The notes under the pieces are model-generated. The model made no database searches. It was not told the origin of the DNA and saw only the letters and a list, made by a program, of their open reading frames with translations. A DNA stretch of 26,719 nucleotides from an archaeon (GTDB taxonomy: Archaea; Nanobdellota; Nanobdellia; SCGC-AAA011-G17; PNOQ01): NCBI GenBank assembly GCA_021107835.1, contig JAIOSD010000058.1:1-26719 (forward strand), in the 5' to 3' direction. Positions within the stretch are counted from its first letter, which is position 1. Each line of letters begins with the position of its first letter. The translations under genes and the position numbers were made by a program. Positions 14,641 through 22,514 of this stretch are shown here, in pieces.

Positions 14641-14726
14641 GGGATCTACCAAAAAACTAATTCTTGGGCTTTTTTTGGAAATCTCTTACAAGGCTTTTAG
14701 AGTTAGTTAATCAGGGGGTTATAAAA

Positions 14727-15077
14727 ATGGAACAATTTACTGAAAAAAATTGCAGCCTATGTGGGCACGAAGTAAGTAATCCTGTCTGTGTTGACTGCCT
14801 TAGAAAACAAATTATTGGTTTTGTTGGAACCAATTTAAAACAGGATGTAGATGAGAATATGCAGTTGTTTGAAGGTTTTGAAGATTCTAAAACAAAGTGT
14901 GTGTTTTGTGATGCTCCTGTATTTATATGTAGCTATTGTTTTTATAGGGAAATCTATAAAGTTTTGAAACTTAGTAATCCGAGATTTGCTAAGAAGTTTG
15001 GTCGCCTGTTTCAGTGTAGTGGAGAAATGCAAACTTTTCTAAACCATTATTTTTCTTTTTCTTTAGAAGTTACTTAG
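14727..15077 (+). CDS. Zinc-ribbon-like Cys-rich protein, unknown function
   Basis: From ATG 14727 the protein has 116 residues and two pairs of CxxC-type motifs, CSLCGHEVSNPVCVDC near the N-terminus and CVFCDAPVFICSYC in the middle, each able to bind one zinc. The rest is helical. The start is chosen over one at 14664 because AGGGGG at 14713-14719 precedes it at a useful distance and the Cys motif begins soon after. It overlaps the convergent TrmB gene by 8 bp. The function is not recognised; such ribbons occur in nucleic-acid-binding proteins. Confidence 0.65.
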   Translation: MEQFTEKNCSLCGHEVSNPVCVDCLRKQIIGFVGTNLKQDVDENMQLFEGFEDSKTKCVFCDAPVFICSYCFYREIYKVLKLSNPRFAKKFGRLFQCSGEMQTFLNHYFSFSLEVT

Positions 15078-15795
15078 CTTTTTTCCATAAAATTTCGAAC
15101 TGTTTTCTGTATCCATCTGCTACTGCTTTATCTTTTATTAGAACTCCATATGGGTCTTCGGTGAATATATTTATTGCAACTAAATCCCCTACAATTACTG
15201 TTTCTTGAAATTGAGAAAATTCTTTTGTAAGAAATCTAACTTTAGAAGTTCTTCTTTTATTTATTTTATTTCCTATATCTCTAACTGTTTCGTCAAAAAC
15301 TTGTCTTGAAGACAGTTTGTTTGCAATTCTTTTTGTGTGAATGCTTTTCCACCATGAAGTGCCCATAAGGTTTTCACATTGGTGGCCCCCTCCAAATGTT
15401 AAATATTCTTTTGACTTTGTATTTATTAGTATGTTATATATTTCGTTAATCCCTCTTTTTCCTTTGTAAATAGTTGCTTTTTCCTTTTCTTTTGACATTA
15501 ATTGTTTTTTCTTTAGTTCTGGCAATAATTTGGTAAACTTCCTTTCTTTTTCTTTTATGAAATTGTAGAAATTTTCTGGATCTGTTGCCTGATAGATATT
15601 TCTTTTCCCTTCTTTTATGAAGTTAATCAATCCTTTTTCTATTAGCGAGTTTAATGCCCTATGTATTACTGAATTTTGTAATCCGGATTTGTCTATTATT
15701 GGTCCTGCTGTAGCGGATCCTAGTTCTAGTAATTTGATATATACCTTTATTTCCGCTTGTGTTAGTCCCAAATCTTCTAGTATTTCTGTGTCCAT
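15070..15795 (-). CDS. TrmB-family transcriptional regulator
   Basis: The 241-residue protein opens with the TrmB winged helix (about 1-75): LEDLGLTQAEIKVYIKLLEL, then SVIHRALNSLIEKGLINFIKEG. A helical dimerization stretch (75-100) leads to an effector-like domain (about 105-240) containing IYKGKRGINEIYN. TrmB proteins mostly regulate sugar uptake and metabolism, but this C-terminal domain is of the shorter type without a clear sugar pocket, so the ligand is unknown. It is divergent from the 15876 gene, with TATA-like sequence (about 15817-15830) centred about 26 nt from its ATG. Confidence 0.85.
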   Translation of the reverse strand: MDTEILEDLGLTQAEIKVYIKLLELGSATAGPIIDKSGLQNSVIHRALNSLIEKGLINFIKEGKRNIYQATDPENFYNFIKEKERKFTKLLPELKKKQLMSKEKEKATIYKGKRGINEIYNILINTKSKEYLTFGGGHQCENLMGTSWWKSIHTKRIANKLSSRQVFDETVRDIGNKINKRRTSKVRFLTKEFSQFQETVIVGDLVAINIFTEDPYGVLIKDKAVADGYRKQFEILWKKAK

Positions 15796-15875
15796 TATAG
15801 TCTCAATTGGGAGGATAAATATATAAATATACCTGTTTTAAGTTATTACTATTAAATGGTTATTAAGGAGGAAAA
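15796..15875. promoter_or_regulatory. Divergent promoter between TrmB gene and 15876 gene
   Basis: The AT-rich core AATATATAAATATA (about 15818-15831) gives a TATA box about 26 nt from the TrmB start on the minus strand and about 50 nt from the plus-strand start. The plus gene has a strong Shine-Dalgarno AAGGAGG at 15865-15871 and so a leader of about 25 nt. The TrmB protein may control both directions. Confidence 0.45.
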
Positions 15876-16190
15876 ATGGAAGAAGATCAATTTGGTAAAA
15901 AATTAACCCTTGGGTTGGTGGCGGGGTACTTACTGATTATGGGGGCTTATTTGGGGAAATATTGCGAAAAAGAGTACTCGGGTAGGTCAATCCCTTCGGA
16001 AAGACAGGTCCAGCAAGGTTTTATTGCTCCTAATAAATTGGAGATTCAATGCAAAGATTTGGATGGAAATGGTGAGCCGGAAACGATAATTAAAATTGGG
16101 GAAGAAAGTTATCTATTGAGGGATGTGGATGGAAAACCAGTATTGTCTGCTTATGAGGTTAAACCGGCAGATATTAAATATAAGGATTGA
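15876..16190 (+). CDS. Small exported or anchored protein, unknown function
   Basis: The 104-residue protein has one hydrophobic helix near the N-terminus (about 10-27, LTLGLVAGYLLIMGAYLG) and an outside part with DLDGNGEPETIIKIG, an Asp-rich loop resembling calcium-binding FG-GAP or dockerin-like loops. A related loop style appears in the lipoprotein at 23929. The start is supported by AAGGAGG 5 nt upstream. It is followed after 2 nt by the 16193 gene, so the two are an operon. Confidence 0.6.
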   Translation: MEEDQFGKKLTLGLVAGYLLIMGAYLGKYCEKEYSGRSIPSERQVQQGFIAPNKLEIQCKDLDGNGEPETIIKIGEESYLLRDVDGKPVLSAYEVKPADIKYKD

Positions 16191-16192
16191 AA

Positions 16193-16636
16193 ATGGTAAG
16201 CGCAAACGTAATGATTGAGTATTTCTGTTTAATGAGAGGAATGCAGAGAAGATCTGGTAGTAGAAAGAGAGATACTAATGTAAGACCTAAACGAGATCAT
16301 GTTGTCCCAAAAGATTTAGGATTAACCAGATTAACAAGAGATGAAATAAGAAAAATTATAGGAATTGAGTATCTTGGAAATGTATCTGCTAGTACTATTG
16401 AATATTTATCTGATAGTGCTGATGATGTTCAGGATAATGTTGCCTATAAACGTCATTGTTTAGAAAGAGATATTCTAGCTAAAACAAAATATGGGGAATT
16501 TCGAGAGACTAATGCATATGTTATTCTTGATGAAACTGAAAGATCACCAGTTGGGGCAACACTTATTTGTGATTGTAACCTTGCTTTATACAGAATGAAG
16601 GAAGGATCTTATCGTGAAGTTCCTAAGAAAGGTTAG
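16193..16636 (+). CDS. Hypothetical protein, unknown function
   Basis: The ATG at 16193 is 2 nt after the stop of the previous gene, suggesting translational coupling. The 147-residue protein is basic near the N-terminus (RGMQRRSGSRKRDTNVRPKRD) and then helical, with VAYKRHCLERDILAKTKYG and a C-terminal beta-like part (ATLICDCNLALYRMKEG). There is no membrane segment. It converges with rpsJ, 4 bp apart. No family is recognised. Confidence 0.6.
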   Translation: MVSANVMIEYFCLMRGMQRRSGSRKRDTNVRPKRDHVVPKDLGLTRLTRDEIRKIIGIEYLGNVSASTIEYLSDSADDVQDNVAYKRHCLERDILAKTKYGEFRETNAYVILDETERSPVGATLICDCNLALYRMKEGSYREVPKKG

Positions 16637-16640
16637 ACCA

Positions 16641-16949
16641 TTACTCTAATATTTCTATTTCTATATTAACCCCTTCTGGTATTTGAACCCTCATAACTAA
16701 TCTTAAAGCTCTTTCATCTACGCCTAAATCAATCAGTCTTTTATGGATTCTCATAGAGTACCTTTCCCAAGAGGCTTTTCCTTCACCATCTGGAGATTTT
16801 CTTGTTGTTAATTTTAATTCTTTTGTTGGTAATGTGATTGGTCCTGCTAAAGAAGTTTTGGTTCTTTCAGCGATCTCTTGAATAGAACTACAAATTTGAT
16901 TAATTGAATCTATGTTCTCTGATGCCAATGAAATTCTTGCTTTTTGCAT
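16641..16949 (-). CDS. rpsJ: Small ribosomal subunit protein S10
   Basis: The 102-residue protein begins MQKARISLASENIDSINQIC and contains GPITLPTKELKLTTRKSPDGEG (about 36-57) and HKRLIDL (about 69-75), the conserved S10 core. The length is normal for archaea. It binds 16S rRNA in the head of the small subunit. In the classical archaeal order it follows tuf, as here, with a 63-bp gap. A TTTATAAA box at 16973-16980 is about 27 nt from the ATG, so it has its own promoter. Confidence 0.95.
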   Translation of the reverse strand: MQKARISLASENIDSINQICSSIQEIAERTKTSLAGPITLPTKELKLTTRKSPDGEGKASWERYSMRIHKRLIDLGVDERALRLVMRVQIPEGVNIEIEILE

Positions 16950-17011
16950 TTTATATTTGGGTAAAATGTTGGTTTATAAAAGTATCGATAATAAAAAGAA
17001 AGAAAAAGAAA

Positions 17012-18292
17012 TTATTTCTTTATTAGTTCTAGACACATACCTGCAGCAACAGTTTGACCTGCATCTCGAATAGCGAATCTGGACATTTGTGGTATTTCAG
17101 AGTTCTTTTCAAGCACTAAAGGTTTTGTTGGTTTAACCTTTACAATAGCTGCTTCACCATTCTTTAACATATCTGGTTTTTCTTCAAGAGTTTCTCCTGT
17201 TGCAGGATTAATTTTCTTGACTAACTCAGTAATTTGACATGCTACTTGAGCTGTGTGTATGTGGAATACTGGTGTATAACCTACTGTTAAAACACTTGGG
17301 TGGTTCAAAACAACAATTTGTGCTTCGAATTCTTGTACAAGTGTTGGTGGGCTATTTACGTGACCTAGAACGTCTCCCCTTGCAATGTCTTTTTTACCGA
17401 TACCCCTTACACTAAATCCTACATTATCTCCAGGAATAGCTTCTTGGATTTGTTCATGGTGCATTTCTATAGTTTTAACTTCACCAGTTATACCTTTGCC
17501 ATCTCTAGCTGGTATAACAATAACTTTGTCACTAATCTTCATGGTACCTGTTTCAACTCTACCAACTGGAACAACACCAATTCCTGCGATGCTATACACA
17601 TCTTGGATTGGAAGTCTTAGTGGTAAACCTGTTGGTTTTTCAGGTTCTTTGAACAAGTCTAATTGTTCTCTTAATGTTGGACCTTTATACCAAGCCATAT
17701 TTTCAGATTTTTTAACAATATTATCGCCTTCAAATGCGCTTGCCGGTATCATTGGAACTTCATCTGGATTATATCCAACTTGTTTTAGTAAGGTTGTCAT
17801 TTCTTCCTTAACTTTGTTGTATTGCTCTTCAGACCATTTGGATGCATCCATTTTATTTATCATGACACCCATTTGCTGAACACCCAAAGTTCTGGATAGG
17901 AATAAGTGTTCTTTGGTTTGTTCCATAACCCCTTCTGGTGCTGCAACAACTAGAATACCTACATCTGCTTGTGATGCTCCGGTGATCATGTTTTTAACAA
18001 AATCTCTGTGTCCTGGTGCGTCAATTATTGTGTATTCAAATTTGTCTGTCATGAACTTTTTGTGTGAAAGATCGATTGTAACTCCTCTTTCTCGCTCTTC
18101 TTTTAAGTTATCCATAACAAAAGCGAATTCAAATCCACCTTTCCCAAGTTCTTCTGCTTTTTCTTTTAATTTTCTCATCTGATTTTCATCTATATTACCT
18201 GAATCAAACATAAGTCTTCCTACAGATGTAGATTTACCTGCATCTACGTGACCTATGAATACAATATTTATGTGTGGTTTTTCTTTAGCCAT
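17012..18292 (-). CDS. tuf: Translation elongation factor EF-1A
   Basis: This 426-residue GTPase delivers aminoacyl-tRNA to the ribosome. The G motifs are visible: GHVDAGKST (14-22), DAPGHRDF and NKMD. Domains 2 and 3 are complete to the C-terminus RFAIRDAGQTVAAGMCLELIKK. Unlike most genes here it has a leader: TTTATAA at 18344-18350 is about 55 nt upstream and GGAGGAGT lies just before the ATG, a strong Shine-Dalgarno. That combination suits a highly expressed gene. Confidence 0.97.
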   Translation of the reverse strand: MAKEKPHINIVFIGHVDAGKSTSVGRLMFDSGNIDENQMRKLKEKAEELGKGGFEFAFVMDNLKEERERGVTIDLSHKKFMTDKFEYTIIDAPGHRDFVKNMITGASQADVGILVVAAPEGVMEQTKEHLFLSRTLGVQQMGVMINKMDASKWSEEQYNKVKEEMTTLLKQVGYNPDEVPMIPASAFEGDNIVKKSENMAWYKGPTLREQLDLFKEPEKPTGLPLRLPIQDVYSIAGIGVVPVGRVETGTMKISDKVIVIPARDGKGITGEVKTIEMHHEQIQEAIPGDNVGFSVRGIGKKDIARGDVLGHVNSPPTLVQEFEAQIVVLNHPSVLTVGYTPVFHIHTAQVACQITELVKKINPATGETLEEKPDMLKNGEAAIVKVKPTKPLVLEKNSEIPQMSRFAIRDAGQTVAAGMCLELIKK

Positions 18293-18412
18293 TTTACTCC
18301 TCCATCATATAAGAATGATTAGATTTTAAGGGAAAATCTTTGATTTATAAGGTTTTTGGTTGTTTGATTTGGAAATAGAAGATTTAATAAGTAGGTTTCT
18401 ATTTGCTGATTT
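18293..18412. promoter_or_regulatory. Divergent promoters of tuf and the 18413 gene
   Basis: On the minus strand TTATAAA (18344-18350) and GGAGGAG (about 18298-18304) form the tuf promoter and ribosome binding site, with a predicted leader of about 29 nt. On the plus strand TTTAATAA (18383-18390) is 26.5 nt before the ATG at 18413. Confidence 0.5.
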
Positions 18413-18703
18413 ATGGAGCTTCAAGATTTAGTTGTTTTGATATATAATTCTCCTAATACTGCTTATGTGCGTGTTGTAAGACCTGAGAATGTTGATGGAC
18501 TTGAATTGGACCTTGATGAGGAAACTTGGGCATATAGACATTGGAAGGAGAATGTTGGTGATGGGAGATTTTTGAGAAGACATACTGAGCGATATGGGGT
18601 TATTGGAGTTTATAATGCTCGTGATATTGGACATATAGCAAATTTAATTGGTGCGGTTAGTGAATTCTATCAAAGGCAGGGAAATACTATATGTATAGAT
18701 TAA
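18413..18703 (+). CDS. Small hypothetical protein between tuf and EF-2
   Basis: The 96-residue protein is soluble and mixed alpha/beta (LQDLVVLIYNSPNTAYVRVV; YGVIGVYNARDIGHIANLIGAV). There are no obvious catalytic motifs or cysteine clusters; one Cys is near the end. It lies in the opposite direction inside an interrupted translation-factor cluster and overlaps the end of the EF-2 gene by 4 bp. No family is recognised. Confidence 0.6.
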   Translation: MELQDLVVLIYNSPNTAYVRVVRPENVDGLELDLDEETWAYRHWKENVGDGRFLRRHTERYGVIGVYNARDIGHIANLIGAVSEFYQRQGNTICID

Positions 18704-20862
18704 GCGTTCTCACTTAAACCTTTTCTAGATCTAATCTGTTTTACTATCTTTGGTTGTAGGTTTGTAGGTAATTTTTCAAATTGTTGGTCTACAATGAAGT
18801 ATGAACCTCTACCTGATGTTGTAGAACGTAAGTCAGAAGCTAATCCGATCATTTCTGCTACTGGGAGCTTAGCTTTAATGGTAATATGCTCGCCTTGTTG
18901 ATCTACATTTAGTAATTGACCACGTTTATTTTGAATCATAGCAGATAAGTTACCTAAATAACTTGCTGGAGATTCAATTTGTAATACTTGTACTGGTTCT
19001 AAAATATAAGGTGATGCGTGATTCATTGCTCCCTTAATTGATTCTCTAATTGCTGGATAAACTTGTGCTGGACCTCTATGAATTGCATCTTCGTGTAGTT
19101 TCATATCGTTGATAACAATCCTCATTTTGGAACAAGGTTCTCTTGCTAATGGGCCTGCATCTATGACTTGTTGGAATCCATCCATAATCATTTCTATAAC
19201 TTCTCCTATATGTACAATACCACGAGTACCATCGACTAAGAAATTTCCTTTGTAGATTTGTCTTATTTTTTTAGCAGATTTGGTGTCCATACCTAGTTCT
19301 ACTAATTTTTCAACTACTTTTGCATCTTTTTTCTTAATTCTTGTTTCTGGAAGTTCTCCTGCTTTAATTGCTTTGTAAATATTTTCTTCTAAAGGTTCTA
19401 CTGTCATAAAGAATTTATTGTGTTTATTTGGAGATTTTCCTTCCATTTCTGGAGAGGTTTTTCCAACAGTTTCTCTATAAACAACGATTGGAGAAGAGGT
19501 TTGTACATCTAATCCTTTTTCAGCTACAATTCTGTTTTCTATAATTTCTAAGTGTAATTCACCCATTCCATGCATTAGGTTTTCTCCAGTTTCTTCATTA
19601 ATTTCTATTTTTATGGATGGATCTTCTTTCCCCACTTCTTTTAGAACTTCAATTAGTTTTGGTAAGTCAGAAGCTTTTTTTGCTTCAATAGATTTTGTGA
19701 TAACTGGTTCAAATATGTGTTTGATAGCTTCAAAAGGTTCCATTGGTTCAGATGAAACTGTTTCTCCGGGGAATGTGTCTTTTAATCCTACTAATCCCAC
19801 AATATTTCCTGCAGAAATTTCGTCAAGAGCCATCCTTTTAGACCCTTTGTATACAGAAACTTGTTGTAGTCTAACTTTTTTCTTAGCCAGGTTAAGATAT
19901 ACTTCTGAACCTTGTTTTAGTGTTCCTGAAAATAATCTTCCTGCAGAAATTTCTCCTGCATGTTTATCTACAACTATTTTTGTTACAATAAATGCAACTG
20001 GACCATTTGGATCACAGTTAATTAAAGATTTTCCTATATCGCTTTCTAGGTCTCCTCTCCAGATTTTTGGAATTCTGTATTCTTGTGCTATTTTTGGATT
20101 TGGGTGGTGTTGGATTGTCATATCTAATACTACTTCATGAATTGGAGCTTTTTTTGCTAGCTCTTTATAATCTCCTTTTTCATAAGCATCTATAATATCT
20201 TTGAATGTTATATTTTTCTTTTGCATGTATGGTAAGCTGATTCCCCAATTGTGGAATGCTGAACCAAAAGCTACTGAACCATCTTGTATATTAACTTTCC
20301 ACTCTTGTTTGAATTCTTCTGGAGCATGAATTTCAATGAATTTATTTACTTCACTTATAATTCCTACAAATTTTTGTTGCATTGCTTCTGGTGTTAGTTT
20401 AACTTCTTTGATTAGTCTGTCAACTTTATTTATGAATAGGATTGGTTTTACTTTTTCTCTTAAAGCTTGTTTAAGAACTGTTTCTGTTTGAGGCATGATT
20501 CCTTCTACTGCACAGCAAAGAACAACTGCACCATCTACTGCTCTCATAGCTCTTGTTACGTCGCCACCAAAGTCTACGTGACCTGGGGTGTCTATTAAAT
20601 TTATTAAGTAATCTTGACCTTCTACTTTGTGCACCATAGATACAGAAGCTGAGTCTATTGTGATTCCTCTTTCTGATTCATCATCGTGAAAATCTAATGC
20701 ACATTGTTTTCCTGCTAGCTCTTCTGAAAGCATCCCTGCTCCTGCTAGGAGATTATCGCTGAAAGTTGTTTTTCCGTGATCAATGTGTGCTGCTATAGCT
20801 ATATTTCTGATATGCTTAGGAACTTTCATAACTTCTTTGATAATGTCTGAATGGTCTGCCAT
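18700..20862 (-). CDS. fusA: Translation elongation factor EF-2
   Basis: This 720-residue GTPase drives ribosome translocation. G motifs include AAHIDHGKTTFSDNLL, DTPGHVDFGGDV and NKVDRL. Domain IV holds HEDAIHRGPAQVYPA; the histidine of AIHR (about 124 residues before the C-terminus) is the residue converted to diphthamide in archaea and eukaryotes, and it is intact. An in-frame ATG lies 6 nt upstream (20868); the start MADHSD at 20862 is preferred because TTTATAAA at 20886-20893 is 27.5 nt from it. In many archaea fusA follows rps7 directly; here about 4 kb of other genes separates them. Confidence 0.96.
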   Translation of the reverse strand: MADHSDIIKEVMKVPKHIRNIAIAAHIDHGKTTFSDNLLAGAGMLSEELAGKQCALDFHDDESERGITIDSASVSMVHKVEGQDYLINLIDTPGHVDFGGDVTRAMRAVDGAVVLCCAVEGIMPQTETVLKQALREKVKPILFINKVDRLIKEVKLTPEAMQQKFVGIISEVNKFIEIHAPEEFKQEWKVNIQDGSVAFGSAFHNWGISLPYMQKKNITFKDIIDAYEKGDYKELAKKAPIHEVVLDMTIQHHPNPKIAQEYRIPKIWRGDLESDIGKSLINCDPNGPVAFIVTKIVVDKHAGEISAGRLFSGTLKQGSEVYLNLAKKKVRLQQVSVYKGSKRMALDEISAGNIVGLVGLKDTFPGETVSSEPMEPFEAIKHIFEPVITKSIEAKKASDLPKLIEVLKEVGKEDPSIKIEINEETGENLMHGMGELHLEIIENRIVAEKGLDVQTSSPIVVYRETVGKTSPEMEGKSPNKHNKFFMTVEPLEENIYKAIKAGELPETRIKKKDAKVVEKLVELGMDTKSAKKIRQIYKGNFLVDGTRGIVHIGEVIEMIMDGFQQVIDAGPLAREPCSKMRIVINDMKLHEDAIHRGPAQVYPAIRESIKGAMNHASPYILEPVQVLQIESPASYLGNLSAMIQNKRGQLLNVDQQGEHITIKAKLPVAEMIGLASDLRSTTSGRGSYFIVDQQFEKLPTNLQPKIVKQIRSRKGLSENA

Positions 20863-20952
20863 AAGCATTTTGAGAACTTGGTTGATTTATAAACTTTTTG
20901 CTTGTGATTTGGTAAGTTTTATTGTATTTATGGGGATTAGAGTAAGTGAAAA

Positions 20953-21729
20953 TTATTTATCATAAATTTTTGCACCCATACCTAGAGTAAGAGAACCAAT
21001 TCCAACAATATTTCCAATATCTGAATCAATTGTACCTACTCCGAATAATAAATTAACTCCAGAATTCCCAATGTTTTCCCACTGTTTAATGTTTTCCCCA
21101 TAATTTTCACTATAAGTTCCATGAATACTATAAACAAAACGACTATCTTGTCCCTCTTTATTTTCGACTATAACTATTCTTTTTTCTCCACCAAAAATTT
21201 CATTTTCAATAATACTAATTTCATCATCAAGACTTCCAGTTAATTTTAGTCTTGGCAATAGAGGGATATTTTTTCCTTGGTTTACTAACTTTCTTTTATC
21301 TTTTGGTAATCTGGCAAAAAGTTCTTCATATTTTGTATCCTCTTTATCCTTTCTTAAGCCCCCCAATTTAAGAGCCCCATACGTTAGACCATTCGTCAAA
21401 GCAGAAACACCCATGGTAAAACTATAATATGTTGTTGGATCTATGCTTGTTTGATGTCTTAAGAATTCAAGCCCTCCGAAAGGGATGGCTAGTCCACAAA
21501 CTTTTCCTAAGTTAAACATAATCTTATCTAAATCCGACTCAAATTTGCATTTTTCATTAAAGTAAGAAGAAATTTTATCTTTAATGGAACTTGGCAATCT
21601 TTTATTAGTTTGATTAGCAAGTCTTATAGAGTTATTTTGATCTTTAGCTATAAGAAAAGTACAAAGAGTACCTAATCCAATGAAAATACCATGGCTAAAT
21701 AACCTTGTTTTTTTATTCATTTTTTTCAT
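20953..21729 (-). CDS. Hypothetical protein with N-terminal membrane segment
   Basis: The 258-residue protein has hydrophobic stretches near 12-27, 74-90, 100-120 and a Gly-rich C-terminus (GVNLLFGVGTIDSDIGNIVGIGSLTLGMGAKIYDK). The middle (about 130-230) is soluble and charged. It is the last gene of a minus-strand run beginning at 22437 and starts 27 nt after the preceding gene. The function is not recognised. A second in-frame ATG lies 9 nt downstream of the chosen start. Confidence 0.6.
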   Translation of the reverse strand: MKKMNKKTRLFSHGIFIGLGTLCTFLIAKDQNNSIRLANQTNKRLPSSIKDKISSYFNEKCKFESDLDKIMFNLGKVCGLAIPFGGLEFLRHQTSIDPTTYYSFTMGVSALTNGLTYGALKLGGLRKDKEDTKYEELFARLPKDKRKLVNQGKNIPLLPRLKLTGSLDDEISIIENEIFGGEKRIVIVENKEGQDSRFVYSIHGTYSENYGENIKQWENIGNSGVNLLFGVGTIDSDIGNIVGIGSLTLGMGAKIYDK

Positions 21730-21756
21730 GCTCTTGTAGTTATTTATTTTAAAATT

Positions 21757-22029
21757 TCAGATAAACCATATATCCCTCCCAAGGGCAACATACTTACTAA
21801 GAAGAGTGAAACCTGTGGCAAAATAAATACGTTTTTTTAATTTTGGATTAGTTAAACTAGCTAATTTAGTAGTTTCTACTAGCAAAGAATCACAATAAAA
21901 AGGAGTATATAATCTTGCTCCAGCCAAAAGAAATTCAAAATTAGTTTTTGGCTTATCTCCGTTCCCACCATATACTTTTTTCTTCAAATTCCTTAACTTA
22001 TCTTCAAGGTCTTTTTTCTCAAGTTCCAT
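21757..22029 (-). CDS. Hypothetical protein of the HTH_10-linked block
   Basis: From ATG 22029 the protein has 90 residues: a charged coiled-coil-like start (MELEKKDLEDKLRNLKKKVYG), then a hydrophobic half (FEFLLAGARLYTPFYC; IYFATGFTLLSKYVALGRD). An in-frame GTG at 22038 gives MIKMELEK, which resembles the GTG-started N-terminus possible for the next upstream gene; either start may be real. The upstream 20 nt are nearly identical to those before the 22437 gene. No family is recognised. Confidence 0.55.
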   Translation of the reverse strand: MELEKKDLEDKLRNLKKKVYGGNGDKPKTNFEFLLAGARLYTPFYCDSLLVETTKLASLTNPKLKKRIYFATGFTLLSKYVALGRDIWFI

Positions 22030-22049
22030 TTTTATCACTAAAAAATACC
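22030..22049 (-). repeat. Duplicated leader element, copy 2
   Basis: In plus orientation this reads TTTTATCACTAAAAAATACC. It matches copy 1 at 22457-22477 except for one substitution and one base insertion. Both copies lie just upstream of a start codon in the same orientation. Confidence 0.5.
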
Positions 22050-22101
22050 CCCTTGACTAAATATTCTTGATTTTTTATTCATTTCCACAATCTTCCTATT
22101 T

Positions 22102-22437
22102 TCAAACCTCAAAATAGTTATCTTCAAAACAAGCATCCATTCCTTTCCACCTTTTTCCTTTTAGCCAACTATCCCGCTCAGCAAGTACACTTTCTTTTAG
22201 TCTGGAATCCATTTGATACCTTTCTCTAAGAAAATCATGGGCTGCCCTTATTCTAGGAGCTTGAAAAAAGCTCATCAAATCTCCAATTATCCAAAGTCTA
22301 TCCATCATACATTCTACCCCATCCAAATAGGCTTGACATTTTGTAATAGTACTATCAGGATTTTCACTATTTAAAACGAGCTCCCTCAAATTAGCCATTT
22401 CATCCTCATAACGATCTATTAAAAATTCAGTTGCCAT
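22102..22437 (-). CDS. Hypothetical helical protein, first gene of the HTH_10-linked block
   Basis: The 111-residue protein is soluble and helical (MATEFLIDRYEDEMANLREL; KCQAYLDGVECMMDRLW; AAHDFLRERYQMDSRLKESV). The ATG at 22437 has GAGGAG upstream at a suitable distance. An alternative GTG at 22464 would add nine residues. A palindrome CGATATATATCG and a TATA-like TATAAAT lie about 60-75 nt upstream, so expression is likely controlled by the adjacent HTH_10 regulator. No family is recognised. Confidence 0.6.
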   Translation of the reverse strand: MATEFLIDRYEDEMANLRELVLNSENPDSTITKCQAYLDGVECMMDRLWIIGDLMSFFQAPRIRAAHDFLRERYQMDSRLKESVLAERDSWLKGKRWKGMDACFEDNYFEV

Positions 22438-22456
22438 TTTATTTGTCTCCTCAAGT

Positions 22457-22477
22457 TTTACCACTAAAAAATAACCA
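22457..22477 (-). repeat. Duplicated leader element, copy 1
   Basis: In plus orientation this reads TTTTACCACTAAAAAATAACC. It is nearly identical to copy 2 at 22030-22049, 427 bp away. In both, AACTTGAG follows within about 5-10 nt on the coding strand, so the similarity extends beyond the core. This may be a shared regulatory site or the trace of a gene duplication. Confidence 0.5.
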
Positions 22478-22501
22478 CTGCCGTACTTATTAAATTTATA
22501 G

Positions 22502-22513
22502 CGATATATATCG
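22502..22513. promoter_or_regulatory. Palindrome CGATATATATCG, operator site 2
   Basis: This perfect 12-bp palindrome begins 1 bp after the stop of the HTH_10 gene and directly precedes TATAAAT (about 22494-22500 on the minus strand) of the downstream gene block. The same 12-mer lies in the promoter of the HTH_10 gene. It is probably a binding site for that regulator upstream of the block's TATA box. Confidence 0.6.
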
Positions 22514-22514
22514 T

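Noticed and set aside
17385..17879. Open frame of 164 codons on the plus strand opposite tuf
   Set aside because: It is antisense to the conserved EF-1A gene, has no promoter or ribosome binding site, and its composition is the mirror of the tuf codons.
19613..20140. Open frame of 175 codons on the plus strand opposite EF-2
   Set aside because: It is fully inside the conserved EF-2 gene and shows no independent signal.
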